A stretch of DNA of 64,000 nt from Nocardiopsis metallicus (GTDB taxonomy: Bacteria > Actinomycetota > Actinomycetes > Streptosporangiales > Streptosporangiaceae), in contig NZ_JACHDO010000001.1 in assembly GCF_014201115.1 (NCBI RefSeq), positions 2,232,001 through 2,296,000 on the forward strand, given 5' to 3'. Shown piece by piece: positions 33,530 through 42,695 of this stretch. Numbering within the stretch: position 1 is the first letter of the stretch; every line of letters starts with the position of its first letter. Below the pieces are notes generated by a model. The model was not told the DNA's origin and searched no databases. It saw nothing but the letters and a program-made list of their open reading frames with translations. The position numbers were made by a program, and so were the translations under genes.

Positions 33530-35638
33530 GTGGCTCGACTCGCTCTGCACCTGGACCTTCTCAAGGAATTCCCCAACCTCGAAAAACCTGTGCGAGAACG
33601 GGTGGGCGAGGTGTTCGCCAAGTTCGAGGAGGCCACGCACGCGGGGCTGCACCTGGAGAAGATCACCGGCGCCCGCGACGACCGTTTCCGCACCATCCGT
33701 ATCGACCAGTACTGGCGCGGTGTGGTGTTGGCCCCCGAGAGCGGCGATACCTACACGCTCCTGCGGGTCATGGGGCACGACGAGGCCTACGACTGGGCCA
33801 AGCGCCGCAAGGCGTCGGTGAACCTGGCCACCGGCGGGGTGGAGATCCGGGACGTGGCGGCTCTGGACGCGAGCCTGCCGCACATGGAACGGATGGCCAG
33901 GAGCGCGCCCGAGCGGTTGTTCGAGAACGTCAAGGACTCCGAGCTGCGGCGGCTGGGGATCGACGAGCACACGCTGCCGCTGGCCCGTGTGCTCACCGCG
34001 CCGTTCCAGTTGGAGGCCGCCCGCGGACTGCTGCCACCGGTGCAGTGGGACGTCCTGTACGGCTTGGCGTCCGGTATGACACCCGAAGAGGTGTGGGCGG
34101 AGCTGGGACCGGCCATCGTCGAGGACGTGGACCCGCACGACCTGGACGCGGCCGTGCGGCGCAGCTCCGACCGGGTACTTCTGGTCGAGGGCCCCGAAGA
34201 GCTGATGTCCGCGCTGGCGCACCCGTTCGACCTGTGGCGGATCTACCTGCACCCCGTGCAGCGTTCGGTGGTGGAGGCCTCCTATCGGGGGCCGGCCAGG
34301 GTGAGCGGCGGCCCCGGGACGGGCAAGACCGTCGTGGCCATCCACCGCGCGCACCGGCTGGCCCGTACGGGCGGCCGGGTCCTGCTGACCACGTTCACCT
34401 CCACCCTGGCAGACGCGCTGGAGTCCAGTCTGCGGCTGCTGGCGGAGAACGACGCCGCCGGGGACGCCGATGAGGTGCTCTCCCGGGTGCGGGTGGAGCA
34501 CGTGGACCGGCTGGCCAACCGGGTGTTCCGGGAGGCCCACGGCGGGCTCGACCTGCTGTCCCCGCAGCGTGAGCGCCAGCTGTGGGAGCAGGTGCTGGAG
34601 GAGCTCGGCCTGGACTTCTCCCCCGGTTTCCTGGCCGAGGAGTGGCGCCAGGTGGTGCTGGCCCGCAAGGTCGAGACCGCCGCCGAGTACCTGGCGGCGA
34701 AGCGGACCGGTCGCGGTCGCGGGATGAGCGCGGCCCACCGGGCCCGGGTGTGGCAGGCGATCACGGGGTTCCGCGCGCTGTTGGCGGAGCAGAACCTGTG
34801 GACGTACGAGACCGTCACCGAGGAGGCCGCCCGCCTGCTCGGGGAAGAGGGCTCCCGCCCCTTCGAGCACATCGTGGTGGACGAGGCCCAGGACCTGAAT
34901 CCGGGGCAGTGGCGGCTCCTGCGTGCGGCGGTCGACGAGGGCGCCGACGACCTTTTCATCGCCGGGGACACGCACCAGCGCCTCTACGGCCCGCAGGTGA
35001 GTCTGGCGGAGGTCGGAATCAACATCCGCGGACGGTCAGCCAAGCTGCGGATCAACTACCGGACCACCGCGCAGATCCTGGAGTGGAGTCTGGGGCTGAT
35101 GCGCGGGCAGAGCGTGGACGACCTGGACGGCGGGGCGGACTCGATCTCCGGCTGCCGCTCGGAGATGCGCGGCGCGGAACCGGTGTTGACGGGGTTGGCC
35201 ACCTGGCAGGCGGAACTGGAACACCTGGTGCACACCGTGCGCTCCTGGACCGAAGCCGGTGTGCTCCCCGGGGAGATCGGGGTGGCGGCCAGGTCCAATC
35301 GCGTCGTGGAGCAGGTGGTGGCGGAGCTGGACCGGCAGGGCGTCTCCGCCCGGGCCCTGGCCAAGGGGAACACCCCCGAGGACGAGGTGGCCGTGGGAAC
35401 GATGCACCGCATGAAGGGTCTGGAGTTCCGGTGCATGGCCGTGGTCGGTGCCGCGGACAGCAAGCTCCCCGCGCCGAAGAGCCTGACACCCGAAGTGGAG
35501 GATCCCGGTGCGTACGCGCGCGACCTGATGCGCGAGCGCAGCCTGTTGTTCGTGGCGTGTACGCGCGCACGCGAGCAGCTGAGTGTGAGCTGGCACGAGA
35601 ACCCGAGCCCGTTCATCGAGGCGATCTTGTCCCCCTGA
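33530..35638 (+). CDS. UvrD/Rep-like superfamily 1 helicase with ParE/RelE-like N-terminus
   Basis: This 702-residue protein begins with about 95 residues resembling a RelE/ParE toxin fold (KFEEATHAGLHLEKITGA, DRFRTIRIDQYWRGVV, YTLLRVMGHDEAYDWA). A linker leads to the helicase: Walker A GGPGTGKT at 260-267, DEAQDLNPGQW for Walker B, the INYRTTAQI motif, TMHRMKGLEF for motif V and LLFVACTRAREQL for motif VI. The C-terminus ends soon after motif VI, so no separate nuclease domain is present. GTG 33530 follows an AGGA about ten bases upstream. It sits between a kinase and a DUF262 gene, all on the plus strand. The toxin-like domain may be a regulatory or RNA-binding relic; activity cannot be judged from sequence. 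Confidence 0.85.
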   Translation: MARLALHLDLLKEFPNLEKPVRERVGEVFAKFEEATHAGLHLEKITGARDDRFRTIRIDQYWRGVVLAPESGDTYTLLRVMGHDEAYDWAKRRKASVNLATGGVEIRDVAALDASLPHMERMARSAPERLFENVKDSELRRLGIDEHTLPLARVLTAPFQLEAARGLLPPVQWDVLYGLASGMTPEEVWAELGPAIVEDVDPHDLDAAVRRSSDRVLLVEGPEELMSALAHPFDLWRIYLHPVQRSVVEASYRGPARVSGGPGTGKTVVAIHRAHRLARTGGRVLLTTFTSTLADALESSLRLLAENDAAGDADEVLSRVRVEHVDRLANRVFREAHGGLDLLSPQRERQLWEQVLEELGLDFSPGFLAEEWRQVVLARKVETAAEYLAAKRTGRGRGMSAAHRARVWQAITGFRALLAEQNLWTYETVTEEAARLLGEEGSRPFEHIVVDEAQDLNPGQWRLLRAAVDEGADDLFIAGDTHQRLYGPQVSLAEVGINIRGRSAKLRINYRTTAQILEWSLGLMRGQSVDDLDGGADSISGCRSEMRGAEPVLTGLATWQAELEHLVHTVRSWTEAGVLPGEIGVAARSNRVVEQVVAELDRQGVSARALAKGNTPEDEVAVGTMHRMKGLEFRCMAVVGAADSKLPAPKSLTPEVEDPGAYARDLMRERSLLFVACTRAREQLSVSWHENPSPFIEAILSP

Positions 35639-35714
35639 AGGCGATCTGAAGGCGATGTCCTTCCGCAATACCGGTCTTCCCCAGACGAACCCCTGACGAG
35701 AAAGTCACCGCCCC

Positions 35715-37973
35715 ATGGCGAAACTGTCCGTGCTCCTCGACCAGATCGACGCCGGAACCGTCCTCCTGCCCGAGTTCCAACGCGGATACGTCTGGAACCG
35801 GGACCAGGTACGTGGCCTGATGCGTTCCATGTACCTGGGCCACCCGGTGGGCAGTCTGCTCATGTGGGAGACCTCCGACGCCGACCTCTCCGCCCGGGGC
35901 GGCACCCCCGGCAACGGCCCGTACCTGATGTTGTTGGACGGGCAGCAGCGCATCACCTCTCTGTACGGGGTGATCAAGGGGAACCCACCCGCCTTCTTCG
36001 ACGGTGATCCCAAGGCCTTCACCGGGGTGTACTTCAACGTGGAGACCGAAGACTTCGCGTTCTACATGCCCACGAAGATGTCGGGCGACCCGCGGTGGGT
36101 GAGCGTGAGCGAGCTGTTCGCGCAGGGACCGATCCACTTCCTGCGTAGTCTCCAGGACGCCTACCCCGACCAGACCACCACCTTCCTGGAGAACCTGAAC
36201 CAGCTGCACCAGGTGACTGGCCGAGAGTTTCACCAGGAGAAGATCACCGGGGTCGACAAGGACATCGACGAGGTTGTCGACATCTTCAACCGGGTCAACT
36301 CCGGGGGCACCAAGCTGTCCAAGGGCGACCTGGCCCTGGCGAGGGTGTGCGCGCAGTGGCCGGACGCGCGCAGGGTGATGCGCCAGGCCATAGACGAGTG
36401 GGAGAAGGACGGCTACAAGTTCGGCCTCGACTGGCTGCTGCGGGTGGTGACCGCGGTCGCGACCCGCCGCTCGCAGTTCGAGCACTTGAGCAAGGTGGAA
36501 GCCGAGGAGTTCCGTTCGGCGCTGGAGAAGTCGATTGCGCACACCGGCACCTTCCTGGAAGCAGTGCGGGGACGGTTGGGGCTCGATCACGACCGGGTGC
36601 TCAAGAGCCGTTCCTCGCTCCCCGTGGCGGTCCTGCTCCTGGAGCTCAACGGCGGCGCCTTCGACGACCGGGCCCACCGGGACAAGGTTCTGTACTGGTA
36701 CATGCACTCTGCGCTGTGGGCTCGGTACAGCGCCACGACCGAGACCACACTGCAACGGGACTACGAGCGGGCGGCGCAGGGCGGGGTCGACGCGCTGATC
36801 GATGCCCTGAAGCGGTCTCGCAGCGGGTCTCTAACGGTGCGTCCGGATGACTTCGAGGGCACCCAGGGAGGACGCTTCTACCCGCTGCTGTACCTGCTCG
36901 TGCGGGCCCGCGGTGCCCGTGACCTGGGTAGTGGCCAGGTGCTGACTGCGGAGAGCCTCGGGGAGCGCCCGCAACTGCACCGCCGCAACCTCTTCTCCAC
37001 CGAGCTGCTGCGCGGGCACGAGGGCAAGTCCGACGCCATCGCCAACTTCTGCTTCCTCACCGAGGAGAGCGTCGCCGCCGCGGCAGGCCGCCCACCACAC
37101 GAGTACCTGGCGGAGGCCGAGGCAGCGCATCCGGGGGTGCTGGCCTCGCAGTGGATTCCGACCGACCCGGAGCTGTGGCATCCGGAGCGCTACGGCGACT
37201 TCCTAACGGTCCGCCGGGAACTCCTGGCCGCTTCCGCCCAGGAGTTCCTCGAGGAGCTGTTGGAGGGCTCGGCGTCGGTCGAGGAGGCCACGCTGAGCCC
37301 GCTCACCGTCACCACGGAACGGGCGGACGACCCCCGGACGCTTCAGGTCAAGGAACTGGTCGAGGCGCTGCGCGAGGCGGGGTACGCCGAACCGGAACTG
37401 GACACCGTGATCAGCGACCCGGTGCGCGGCCGGGTCATCGCCGAAGCAGAGGCCTTCTGGGCCGAAGGTCTCCAACGAGGTGTGGGCAAGCCGGTCGTCC
37501 TGGAGCTGGACCCGGAGCAGGCGGACCTGCCCAGGTTGCAGGAGCTGGGCTATGAGGTCTTCACCTCGGTGGATTCCCTGCGGGGGTTCGTCGAGCGCCT
37601 GAGCCAGGAGTCCTCCGCTCCGTCCTCCTGGGAGGAGTCGGTCGAGGAGCCCGAGTCCGCGGCGCCCGAGACCACGGACTTCGGCAAGGCCATGCTGTCG
37701 CTCTACGAGCGGGCCAAACGCGAGGCCGACTACACCGCCTCCGGCTACCTGGGGATGCTGTCCGAGCTGGGCCCGCTGGGGACGGCTCGCCAGCTGCTGA
37801 GCGTTCCGGCAGTCTCCGACGGGTTCGCGAACCTGTGGGAGCGGGGGCGGCTGGATCTGACGGTGGAGGCGCTGGTGCTACAGCCGGAGTTCGCTCCGCT
37901 GTTCACCGAGGAGGAGCTGGCGAGGGCACGGACCCGCCTGGAGCAGTTCGGGTACCGGTTCCTGGAGAGCTGA
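35715..37973 (+). CDS. DUF262 (GmrSD-type) defence protein with degenerate HNH-like half
   Basis: Residues 15-90 carry the DUF262 signature: LPEFQRGYVW at 19-27 and the nucleotide-site motif DGQQRITSL at 75-83. This is the GmrS-like NTPase/ParB-fold half of type IV modification-dependent restriction enzymes. Near residues 415-470 the segment LHRRNLFSTELL and NFCFLTEESV aligns with the usual LHHIFP and N-FLT-E-N pattern of the DUF1524/HNH half. The second histidine is replaced, so nuclease activity may be weakened. The final 90 residues (YERAKREADYTASGYLGML to LARARTRLEQFGY) form a domain I have seen at the end of other restriction-related proteins. Start ATG 35715 lies 76 bases after the UvrD gene. 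Confidence 0.82.
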   Translation: MAKLSVLLDQIDAGTVLLPEFQRGYVWNRDQVRGLMRSMYLGHPVGSLLMWETSDADLSARGGTPGNGPYLMLLDGQQRITSLYGVIKGNPPAFFDGDPKAFTGVYFNVETEDFAFYMPTKMSGDPRWVSVSELFAQGPIHFLRSLQDAYPDQTTTFLENLNQLHQVTGREFHQEKITGVDKDIDEVVDIFNRVNSGGTKLSKGDLALARVCAQWPDARRVMRQAIDEWEKDGYKFGLDWLLRVVTAVATRRSQFEHLSKVEAEEFRSALEKSIAHTGTFLEAVRGRLGLDHDRVLKSRSSLPVAVLLLELNGGAFDDRAHRDKVLYWYMHSALWARYSATTETTLQRDYERAAQGGVDALIDALKRSRSGSLTVRPDDFEGTQGGRFYPLLYLLVRARGARDLGSGQVLTAESLGERPQLHRRNLFSTELLRGHEGKSDAIANFCFLTEESVAAAAGRPPHEYLAEAEAAHPGVLASQWIPTDPELWHPERYGDFLTVRRELLAASAQEFLEELLEGSASVEEATLSPLTVTTERADDPRTLQVKELVEALREAGYAEPELDTVISDPVRGRVIAEAEAFWAEGLQRGVGKPVVLELDPEQADLPRLQELGYEVFTSVDSLRGFVERLSQESSAPSSWEESVEEPESAAPETTDFGKAMLSLYERAKREADYTASGYLGMLSELGPLGTARQLLSVPAVSDGFANLWERGRLDLTVEALVLQPEFAPLFTEEELARARTRLEQFGYRFLES

Positions 37974-38074
37974 TTCCTGGCGGGCCGACCGGCTGGGGAG
38001 TGCGGGGCCACCGGGCTGCGCGGGGCGACGGCGTGCCCCTCGGAAACCTTCGGGGGCCCGCCGTCGCCGCCGGG

Positions 38075-38263
38075 TTACCGGTAGCCGCAGCGCGGTGGCC
38101 TGTGCGGGAGCGGAGCAGGCCGGCGGGGACCGCACTGGAGGGACGTGGCGGGGCCCGGTGTGTTCGGGGGCGGCGGACTCGCGGCGAGGCGTTCGATGGA
38201 GACGTTCGGGGTCGCCAGGAGGGCGAGCACGAGAAGACCGGAGCAAGGGGCGATGTGTCGCAT
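38075..38263 (-). CDS. Possible small exported peptide
   Basis: A 62-codon frame begins MRHIAPCSGLLVLALLATPN, which looks like a short signal peptide. A proline-rich tail with three cysteines follows. A GAGG lies eight bases before the ATG. No family is recognised, and the tail composition could be chance, so the call is weak. Confidence 0.25.
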   Translation of the reverse strand: MRHIAPCSGLLVLALLATPNVSIERLAASPPPPNTPGPATSLQCGPRRPAPLPHRPPRCGYR

Positions 38264-39026
38264 ATGCTCAGCCTCGCAGCGGCCGGGTGTCAATGTGGCT
38301 GCCTCGGATGATCACTGATGGCCGTTTCAGGCCAGGTTTACCGGGTGTGGGAACCGGCAATCCGTGGAAGCGCATGCGCTGAGGTGTGGGGAGGACCTTC
38401 GGGCGGGACCGTTCGGGGCGGTCTCGTTCACTGGCGCGAAGACCACGGGTCGCGACCTGTCCACAGCGTTGTCACGGCATGGCAGGTCTCGGACCCGGAC
38501 GCCGGCACCGGCCCGGTGTACGTGGTCGCGGCGACCGGCCCCAAGGTGTACAGCACCACCGACCGGAACTGGACGGGAAAACGGCGCCGAGGCGCGGATC
38601 CAGACGACCCGGCCCCAGACCTTCCAGACGGTGTCGGTGAGATCCCCGAGAGAGTCCGTCCCTCCGTGCCGCCGCACGGGCGTTGGGGAGCCACGTTGCA
38701 GGGTCACTCTCCGAAGGGTTTCCACTTGGGAAACGCCCTCCTTCATGTGCCCTGATTCCGAATCCGTTGTTCAAACATCACTTCGGATAGCGCTTCGGAG
38801 ACGGTTCCATGTTTTTCGGGACTGAGGCCCCGAAACCCTTGGGGTACTCCGACCAGGGAGTCCTTGCGATTCTCGGGGAAGTCCCAAGTCCTCAGCTGCC
38901 ACTGGCAGCTCAGGGGTTGGGGCGCACGGGACAGCCGCATGCTCGGGTGTCCCGTGGGGTCCCGGTCGCGGCGGGACTCGTCCGGTCCTTGAGCCCCGAG
39001 TTTCTCCAGCAGATTCCCGTATTGAA

Positions 39027-39051
39027 ACCCCCGTCGCCCGGCGACGGGGGT
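39027..39051. terminator. Perfect GC hairpin
   Basis: An 11-pair perfect stem of the type ACCCCCGTCGC with its complement encloses a three-base loop. There is no T-tract on the plus side. It may terminate minus-strand transcription downstream of the 54-residue membrane protein gene (39344-39508). Confidence 0.4.
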
Positions 39052-39343
39052 CAGCGGTCTGTTCGGGCCCTTGACAGGGATCCGACATGGGTGTTCGTGA
39101 ACCCGTCCCGGTTGCGCCGGGATCGCTCCCCCAGGATGTGCGGGATTCGGTTCCCGCAGACACCCGCCCGTCCGGTCCTCCAGCTCCGCCTGGCTCCCAC
39201 GGCGGAGGTTCCCGGCCGAACCCGCGCGGTGGCGAGACCAAGAAGTGGTCGGCCCGGAGTACCTGCCCGACCTGCTGGTTTGCGTCCGCCCCGACCTGCG
39301 CCGCAGCTTCAGCCGATGACGGCCGGGGCGGAACTCGGCGAGC

Positions 39344-39508
39344 CTAGGTGAAGATCTCCAACAGCAGGACGATCAGGCCGATGGCGAGCATCGAGAAGAA
39401 GATGAAGTAACAGCCCACGTTCCCGGTCGGCCCCGGGTCGCGGGTGGGGCCCCGGTGGATGTCGTTCTTACCGCGTCCGGGCTTGCGCTTCTTCTTGCGG
39501 GCGGCCAC
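39344..39508 (-). CDS. Small single-pass membrane protein
   Basis: This 54-residue frame starts at GTG 39508 with a GAGGA site eight bases upstream and ends at TAG 39344. The N-terminus is strongly basic (AARKKKRKPGRGK), and the C-terminal 25 residues (CYFIFFSMLAIGLIVLLLEI) form one membrane helix. By the positive-inside rule the basic end should be cytoplasmic. It follows the symporter gene by 91 bases on the same strand and may be co-transcribed. No function is known to me. Confidence 0.6.
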   Translation of the reverse strand: MAARKKKRKPGRGKNDIHRGPTRDPGPTGNVGCYFIFFSMLAIGLIVLLLEIFT

Positions 39509-39599
39509 GTGATCCGTCCTCGTCGTGCGTGGGGGATGTCAGGCAGATGTCAGGGGCGAGCGTGTCACGTGAGACTGGTGTGGGGCAAGCCCCGGCGTG

Positions 39600-40568
39600 T
39601 CAGGAACGCTCGGGTTCCCTGGCCTCCTCGGTGCCCTCCTCCTCGGGAGCCCTGCGTGCCCAGTAGGTGGCCACGGCCGCGCCGGACAGGTTGTGCCAGA
39701 CCGAGAACAGCGCCCCGGGCAGCGCGGCGACGGGCTCGAAGTGGGTGGTGGCCAGGCTCGCGGCCAGCCCCGAGTTCTGCATGCCGACCTCCACGCTCAC
39801 CGCGCGGCGGGCGCTCTCGGGCATCCGTCCGAAGTAGCCCACCAGGTAACCGACGGTCAGGCCGAGGGTGTTGTGCGCGATCACGGCCAGGGCCAGCAAC
39901 AGGCCGGTGGTGAGCACGGCGTCGGCGTTGGCGCCCACCACACCGGCGACGACCAGCACGATGCCGGTGACCGATACCAGCGGCATCAGTGGCAGGAGCG
40001 GTGTCACGAAACGCTCGGCGAAGGTGCGCAGCAGCAGGCCCGCGATGACGGGGAGCAGCACGACCTGAAGGATCGACGCGAACAGGGCGCTCGCGGAGAC
40101 CGGCAGGGTCGAGCCAGCCAGGCCCAGCACCAGCAGCGGGGTCAGGAAGGGCGCCAGCAGGGTGGAGATGGAGGTCATCGCGACCGAGAGCGCCACGTCG
40201 CCGCGGGCCAGGTAGACGATCACGTTGGAGGCGGTACCGCCGGGCGAGGCACCGACCAGGATCATGCCGACCACCAGCAGCGGCGGCAGGCCGAAGGCGT
40301 GCGCGATGCCCCAGGCCAGCAGCGGCATGACCGTGTACTGGGCAACCACCCCCAGCAGCACGGCCTTGGGGTGCTTGGCCACGATCGCGAAGTCCACCGG
40401 TCGCATGGTCAGGCCCATGCCGAACATGATGATCGCGAGCAGCAGGGGGACGTGGGGGGCGATGAGCGAGGTCTGCGCCGGGATGAGCAGCCCTATGATC
40501 GCCCCGGCCAGGACCAGGATCGCGAACCACTTGCCGACGAAGTCGGCGACCTTCCCGATGACTGTCAT
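39600..40568 (-). CDS. Bile acid:sodium symporter family (BASS) transporter
   Basis: This 322-residue membrane protein has about nine or ten hydrophobic helices. The family motif GASPGGTASNVI lies in the fourth to fifth helix region, and EVGMQNSGLA is in the second conserved motif. Both belong to the crossover helices that bind sodium in ASBT-type proteins. The tail is acidic and cytoplasmic. ATG 40568 has GGGGAGAAG six bases upstream. Bacterial members move organic anions such as pantoate or bile-acid-like substrates; the substrate here is unknown. The IS pair begins 47 bases upstream of its start and may have displaced its promoter. Confidence 0.88.
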   Translation of the reverse strand: MTVIGKVADFVGKWFAILVLAGAIIGLLIPAQTSLIAPHVPLLLAIIMFGMGLTMRPVDFAIVAKHPKAVLLGVVAQYTVMPLLAWGIAHAFGLPPLLVVGMILVGASPGGTASNVIVYLARGDVALSVAMTSISTLLAPFLTPLLVLGLAGSTLPVSASALFASILQVVLLPVIAGLLLRTFAERFVTPLLPLMPLVSVTGIVLVVAGVVGANADAVLTTGLLLALAVIAHNTLGLTVGYLVGYFGRMPESARRAVSVEVGMQNSGLAASLATTHFEPVAALPGALFSVWHNLSGAAVATYWARRAPEEEGTEEAREPERS

Positions 40569-40632
40569 CGCGTACTTCTCCCCACGTCGCGCCCAGGGTG
40601 TCGCGCCCGGGCTAGCTTGGCGTTTAACCTCG

Positions 40633-40666
40633 AGCCCGTGACCGGATACCGTCCCGGTCACGGGCT
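40633..40666. terminator. Subterminal hairpin of insertion sequence A
   Basis: A perfect 13-pair stem (40633-40645 with 40654-40666) with an eight-base loop is followed by TCGTTGTTT. It lies between the element's left end and the transposase start. It could block transcription entering the element from outside. Confidence 0.6.
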
Positions 40667-40688
40667 TCGTTGTTTCCCGGACAGCACA

Positions 40689-40748
40689 ACGGCCTTCGCG
40701 TGATCATGTGCTTCAACCACGAACACACCTGATCACAACGAAGGCCGT
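40689..40748 (+). promoter_or_regulatory. Long hairpin immediately before the transposase start
   Basis: ACGGCCTTCG (40689-40698) pairs with 40739-40748, and GTGATCA (40700-40706) pairs with TGATCAC (40730-40736). The stem ends four bases before the ATG at 40753. It would therefore cover the ribosome-binding region and could limit transposase translation. Confidence 0.45.
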
Positions 40749-40752
40749 CACC

Positions 40753-42186
40753 ATGAGTCTGCTGCACCAGCACACCCCTGTCGAGCCACTGTCGACATTG
40801 GCCCGATTCCGCTCCCAGTTCCACGCCTGCCTGACCACACGTGCTGACGCCCTCTTCGAGGTCTGCGAAGCCCTGGTCAGCACCCCGACCCCCGTGCGCC
40901 ACCTGGCACAACTCTCCCTGGAGCCCGAACACCACCGCGGCCACGGCTCGGCCTACGCCGCCCTGGCCCACGGAAGCATCGACACCACCCAACTGCGATC
41001 GATCCTGGCCTCGCTGCCCCTGCCCCGCTTCCACGGGCGCATCGTGTTGGCCTGCGATGTCTCCCCCTGGCTGCGCCCGGACGCCTGGACCAGCCCTGAC
41101 CGGGCCTGGTGCCACACCTACGGGCGCGGCACCGGCCAGGCCGAGATGGTCCCGGGCTGGCCCTACTCCATGATCGTCGCACTGGAAGAGGGCTCCACCT
41201 CCTGGACCGCGCCCCTGGACCTGCGCCGCCTGCACAGTGACGAGGACCCCACCACCGTCACCGCCCACCAAGTCCGCCAGCTGATCGCCCGATTGATCAG
41301 GGCTGAACACCACCAGCAGGGCGATCCCGACATTGTGGTGGTGGTTGACGCGGGCTATGACAGTCCTCGTCTGGCCTATCTGCTCGCTGATCTGCCCGTT
41401 CAGGTGGTGGGCCGGTTGCCCTCCAACCGGGTGCTCTACGGCCCAGCCGAGCACCGACCGATCTCAGCCAACGGGCGCCCGCCCAAACACGGGGCTGCCC
41501 TACGGATGGCCGCCCCCGATACCTGGCCCGAGCCGGAGACGGTGACCACCGCTGCCACCCGCCGCTACGGCAGTGCCACCGCGCGCTCCTGGGATCGGAT
41601 GCATCCCCGGCTGACCCACCGCTCAGCCTGGGCCGAGCACCCCGGTGAGCTACCGGTGATCGAGGGCACCCTGGTGTTGTTGCAGGTGCAGGCTTTGCCC
41701 TCGCGGCGCGATCCCAAACCGTTGTGGTTGTGGTCCTCAGCCACCGGCATGCGCTCAGAGCAGGTCAGTCAGATGTGGTGGGCTTATTTGCGCCGGTTCG
41801 ACATCGAGCACACCTTCCGCTTCCTCAAACAGTCGTTGGGGTGGAACGCACCCCGGCTACGGGACCCGCGATCGGCGGACCGGTGGTCCTGGCTGGTCGT
41901 GGTGGCCTATACCCAGCTACGTCTGGCCCGGTTGTTGGCGCGTCAGGTCAGATTGCCCTGGCATCGGCTGGTGGAAGCGGACCGGATGAGTCCGGCGCGG
42001 GTGCGTCGGGGGTTTCGGTACATTCGCGCTGACCTGCCGGTGTGTGTGGGTGCACCGAAATCCTGCGGGCCTGGTCCGGGGCGTCCGGTGGGGAGCCAGA
42101 ACAAGCGTCCAGCTCCCCGATACGGGGTTCCCAAGAAGAACAAAACGGGCACTACGGGGCACCCCGGAGCCAAGCAAGCAGGTTAA
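40753..42186 (+). CDS. DDE transposase of insertion sequence A
   Basis: This 477-residue protein is an IS4/IS701-type DDE transposase (I associate it with the NF041680 group). Catalytic candidates are D in LACDVSPWL, D in VVVDAGYDSPR, and E in RRFDIEHTFRFLKQSLGW, which is the typical YREK-like C-terminal motif. It is full length with no frameshift, ending eight bases before the element's right end. The basic C-terminus (NKRPAPRYGVPKKNKTG) probably contacts DNA. Confidence 0.8.
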   Translation: MSLLHQHTPVEPLSTLARFRSQFHACLTTRADALFEVCEALVSTPTPVRHLAQLSLEPEHHRGHGSAYAALAHGSIDTTQLRSILASLPLPRFHGRIVLACDVSPWLRPDAWTSPDRAWCHTYGRGTGQAEMVPGWPYSMIVALEEGSTSWTAPLDLRRLHSDEDPTTVTAHQVRQLIARLIRAEHHQQGDPDIVVVVDAGYDSPRLAYLLADLPVQVVGRLPSNRVLYGPAEHRPISANGRPPKHGAALRMAAPDTWPEPETVTTAATRRYGSATARSWDRMHPRLTHRSAWAEHPGELPVIEGTLVLLQVQALPSRRDPKPLWLWSSATGMRSEQVSQMWWAYLRRFDIEHTFRFLKQSLGWNAPRLRDPRSADRWSWLVVVAYTQLRLARLLARQVRLPWHRLVEADRMSPARVRRGFRYIRADLPVCVGAPKSCGPGPGRPVGSQNKRPAPRYGVPKKNKTGTTGHPGAKQAG

Positions 42187-42194
42187 ACGCCAAG

Positions 42195-42695
42195 CTAGGG
42201 CGTGTTCCGTGGATCTTGTGGGGTGGAGCGGTCGGGTCGTGCGCGTAACCGGATGAGGATGTCCGCGACGCGCACGGTGGCCCGGTAGGTCGTGGCGAGC
42301 TTGTCATACCGGGTGGCCAGCGCCCGGTACTGCTTGCGCCGGTTCATCAACCGCTCCACCCGGTTGCGTTGGCGGTAGACCTCCCGATCGAAGTCGGGCG
42401 GTCTACCGCCGGCCGACCCGCGGTTGCGGCGGTTGGTCTTTTGATCCTCACGCTCGGGGATGGTGCACCGGGTCCGCGTGGTGCGCAGGGTGTCCCGGTT
42501 GGCCTTGGAGCTGTAGGCCTTGTCCCCGGCCAGCCCTTCCAAACGGGTGCGGGGACGACCGGGCCCGGGCTGGTTGATCCGCACCAGCCCCACCAGCACC
42601 GGCAACTGCAACGTGTCGGCGTCCTGACCCGGGGTCAGGGTGGTGACCAGGGGTTTTCCGTTGCCCTCGCAAATGGTGTGGATCTTGGTGCTCAA
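42195..42695 (-). CDS. IS5-family (IS427-like) transposase, C-terminal frame (OrfB)
   Basis: This 166-residue frame holds the C-terminal catalytic part of the transposase: STKIHTICEG, LAGDKAYSSKANRD (second Asp) and RQRNRVERLMNRRKQYRALATRYDK (final Glu). It is probably produced as a fusion with OrfA by -1 slippage at the run 42750-42758, after which the frame reads QGLGKSRGGLSTK. Its stop codon TAG lies at 42195-42197, inside the flanking CTAG rather than in the element itself. Confidence 0.8.
   Translation of the reverse strand: MSTKIHTICEGNGKPLVTTLTPGQDADTLQLPVLVGLVRINQPGPGRPRTRLEGLAGDKAYSSKANRDTLRTTRTRCTIPEREDQKTNRRNRGSAGGRPPDFDREVYRQRNRVERLMNRRKQYRALATRYDKLATTYRATVRVADILIRLRARPDRSTPQDPRNTP

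Larger units (their letters stand above)
37974..39343. other. 1.4-kb region without a confident gene
   Basis: The open frames here are short and have the arginine/proline-rich composition of chance frames in GC-rich DNA. I see a small secreted-peptide-like ORF on the minus strand (38075-38263) and a perfect hairpin (39027-39051), both listed separately. The right part (38740-39300) may be degenerate coding sequence, but I cannot assign it. Confidence 0.5.
40616..42194 (+). mobile_element. Insertion sequence A (IS4/IS701-like) with CTAG target site
   Basis: The 1,579-bp element has terminal inverted repeats CTTGGCGTTTAACCT (15 identical bases) and is flanked by CTAG at 40612-40615 and 42195-42198. 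It encodes one transposase on the plus strand. Its right boundary CTAG is also the left boundary of insertion sequence B, so the two elements abut with only four bases between them. Confidence 0.85.

Noticed and set aside
38318..39241. Several 130-180-codon frames on both strands
   Set aside because: Arginine/proline/glycine-rich products, no ribosome sites and no motifs.
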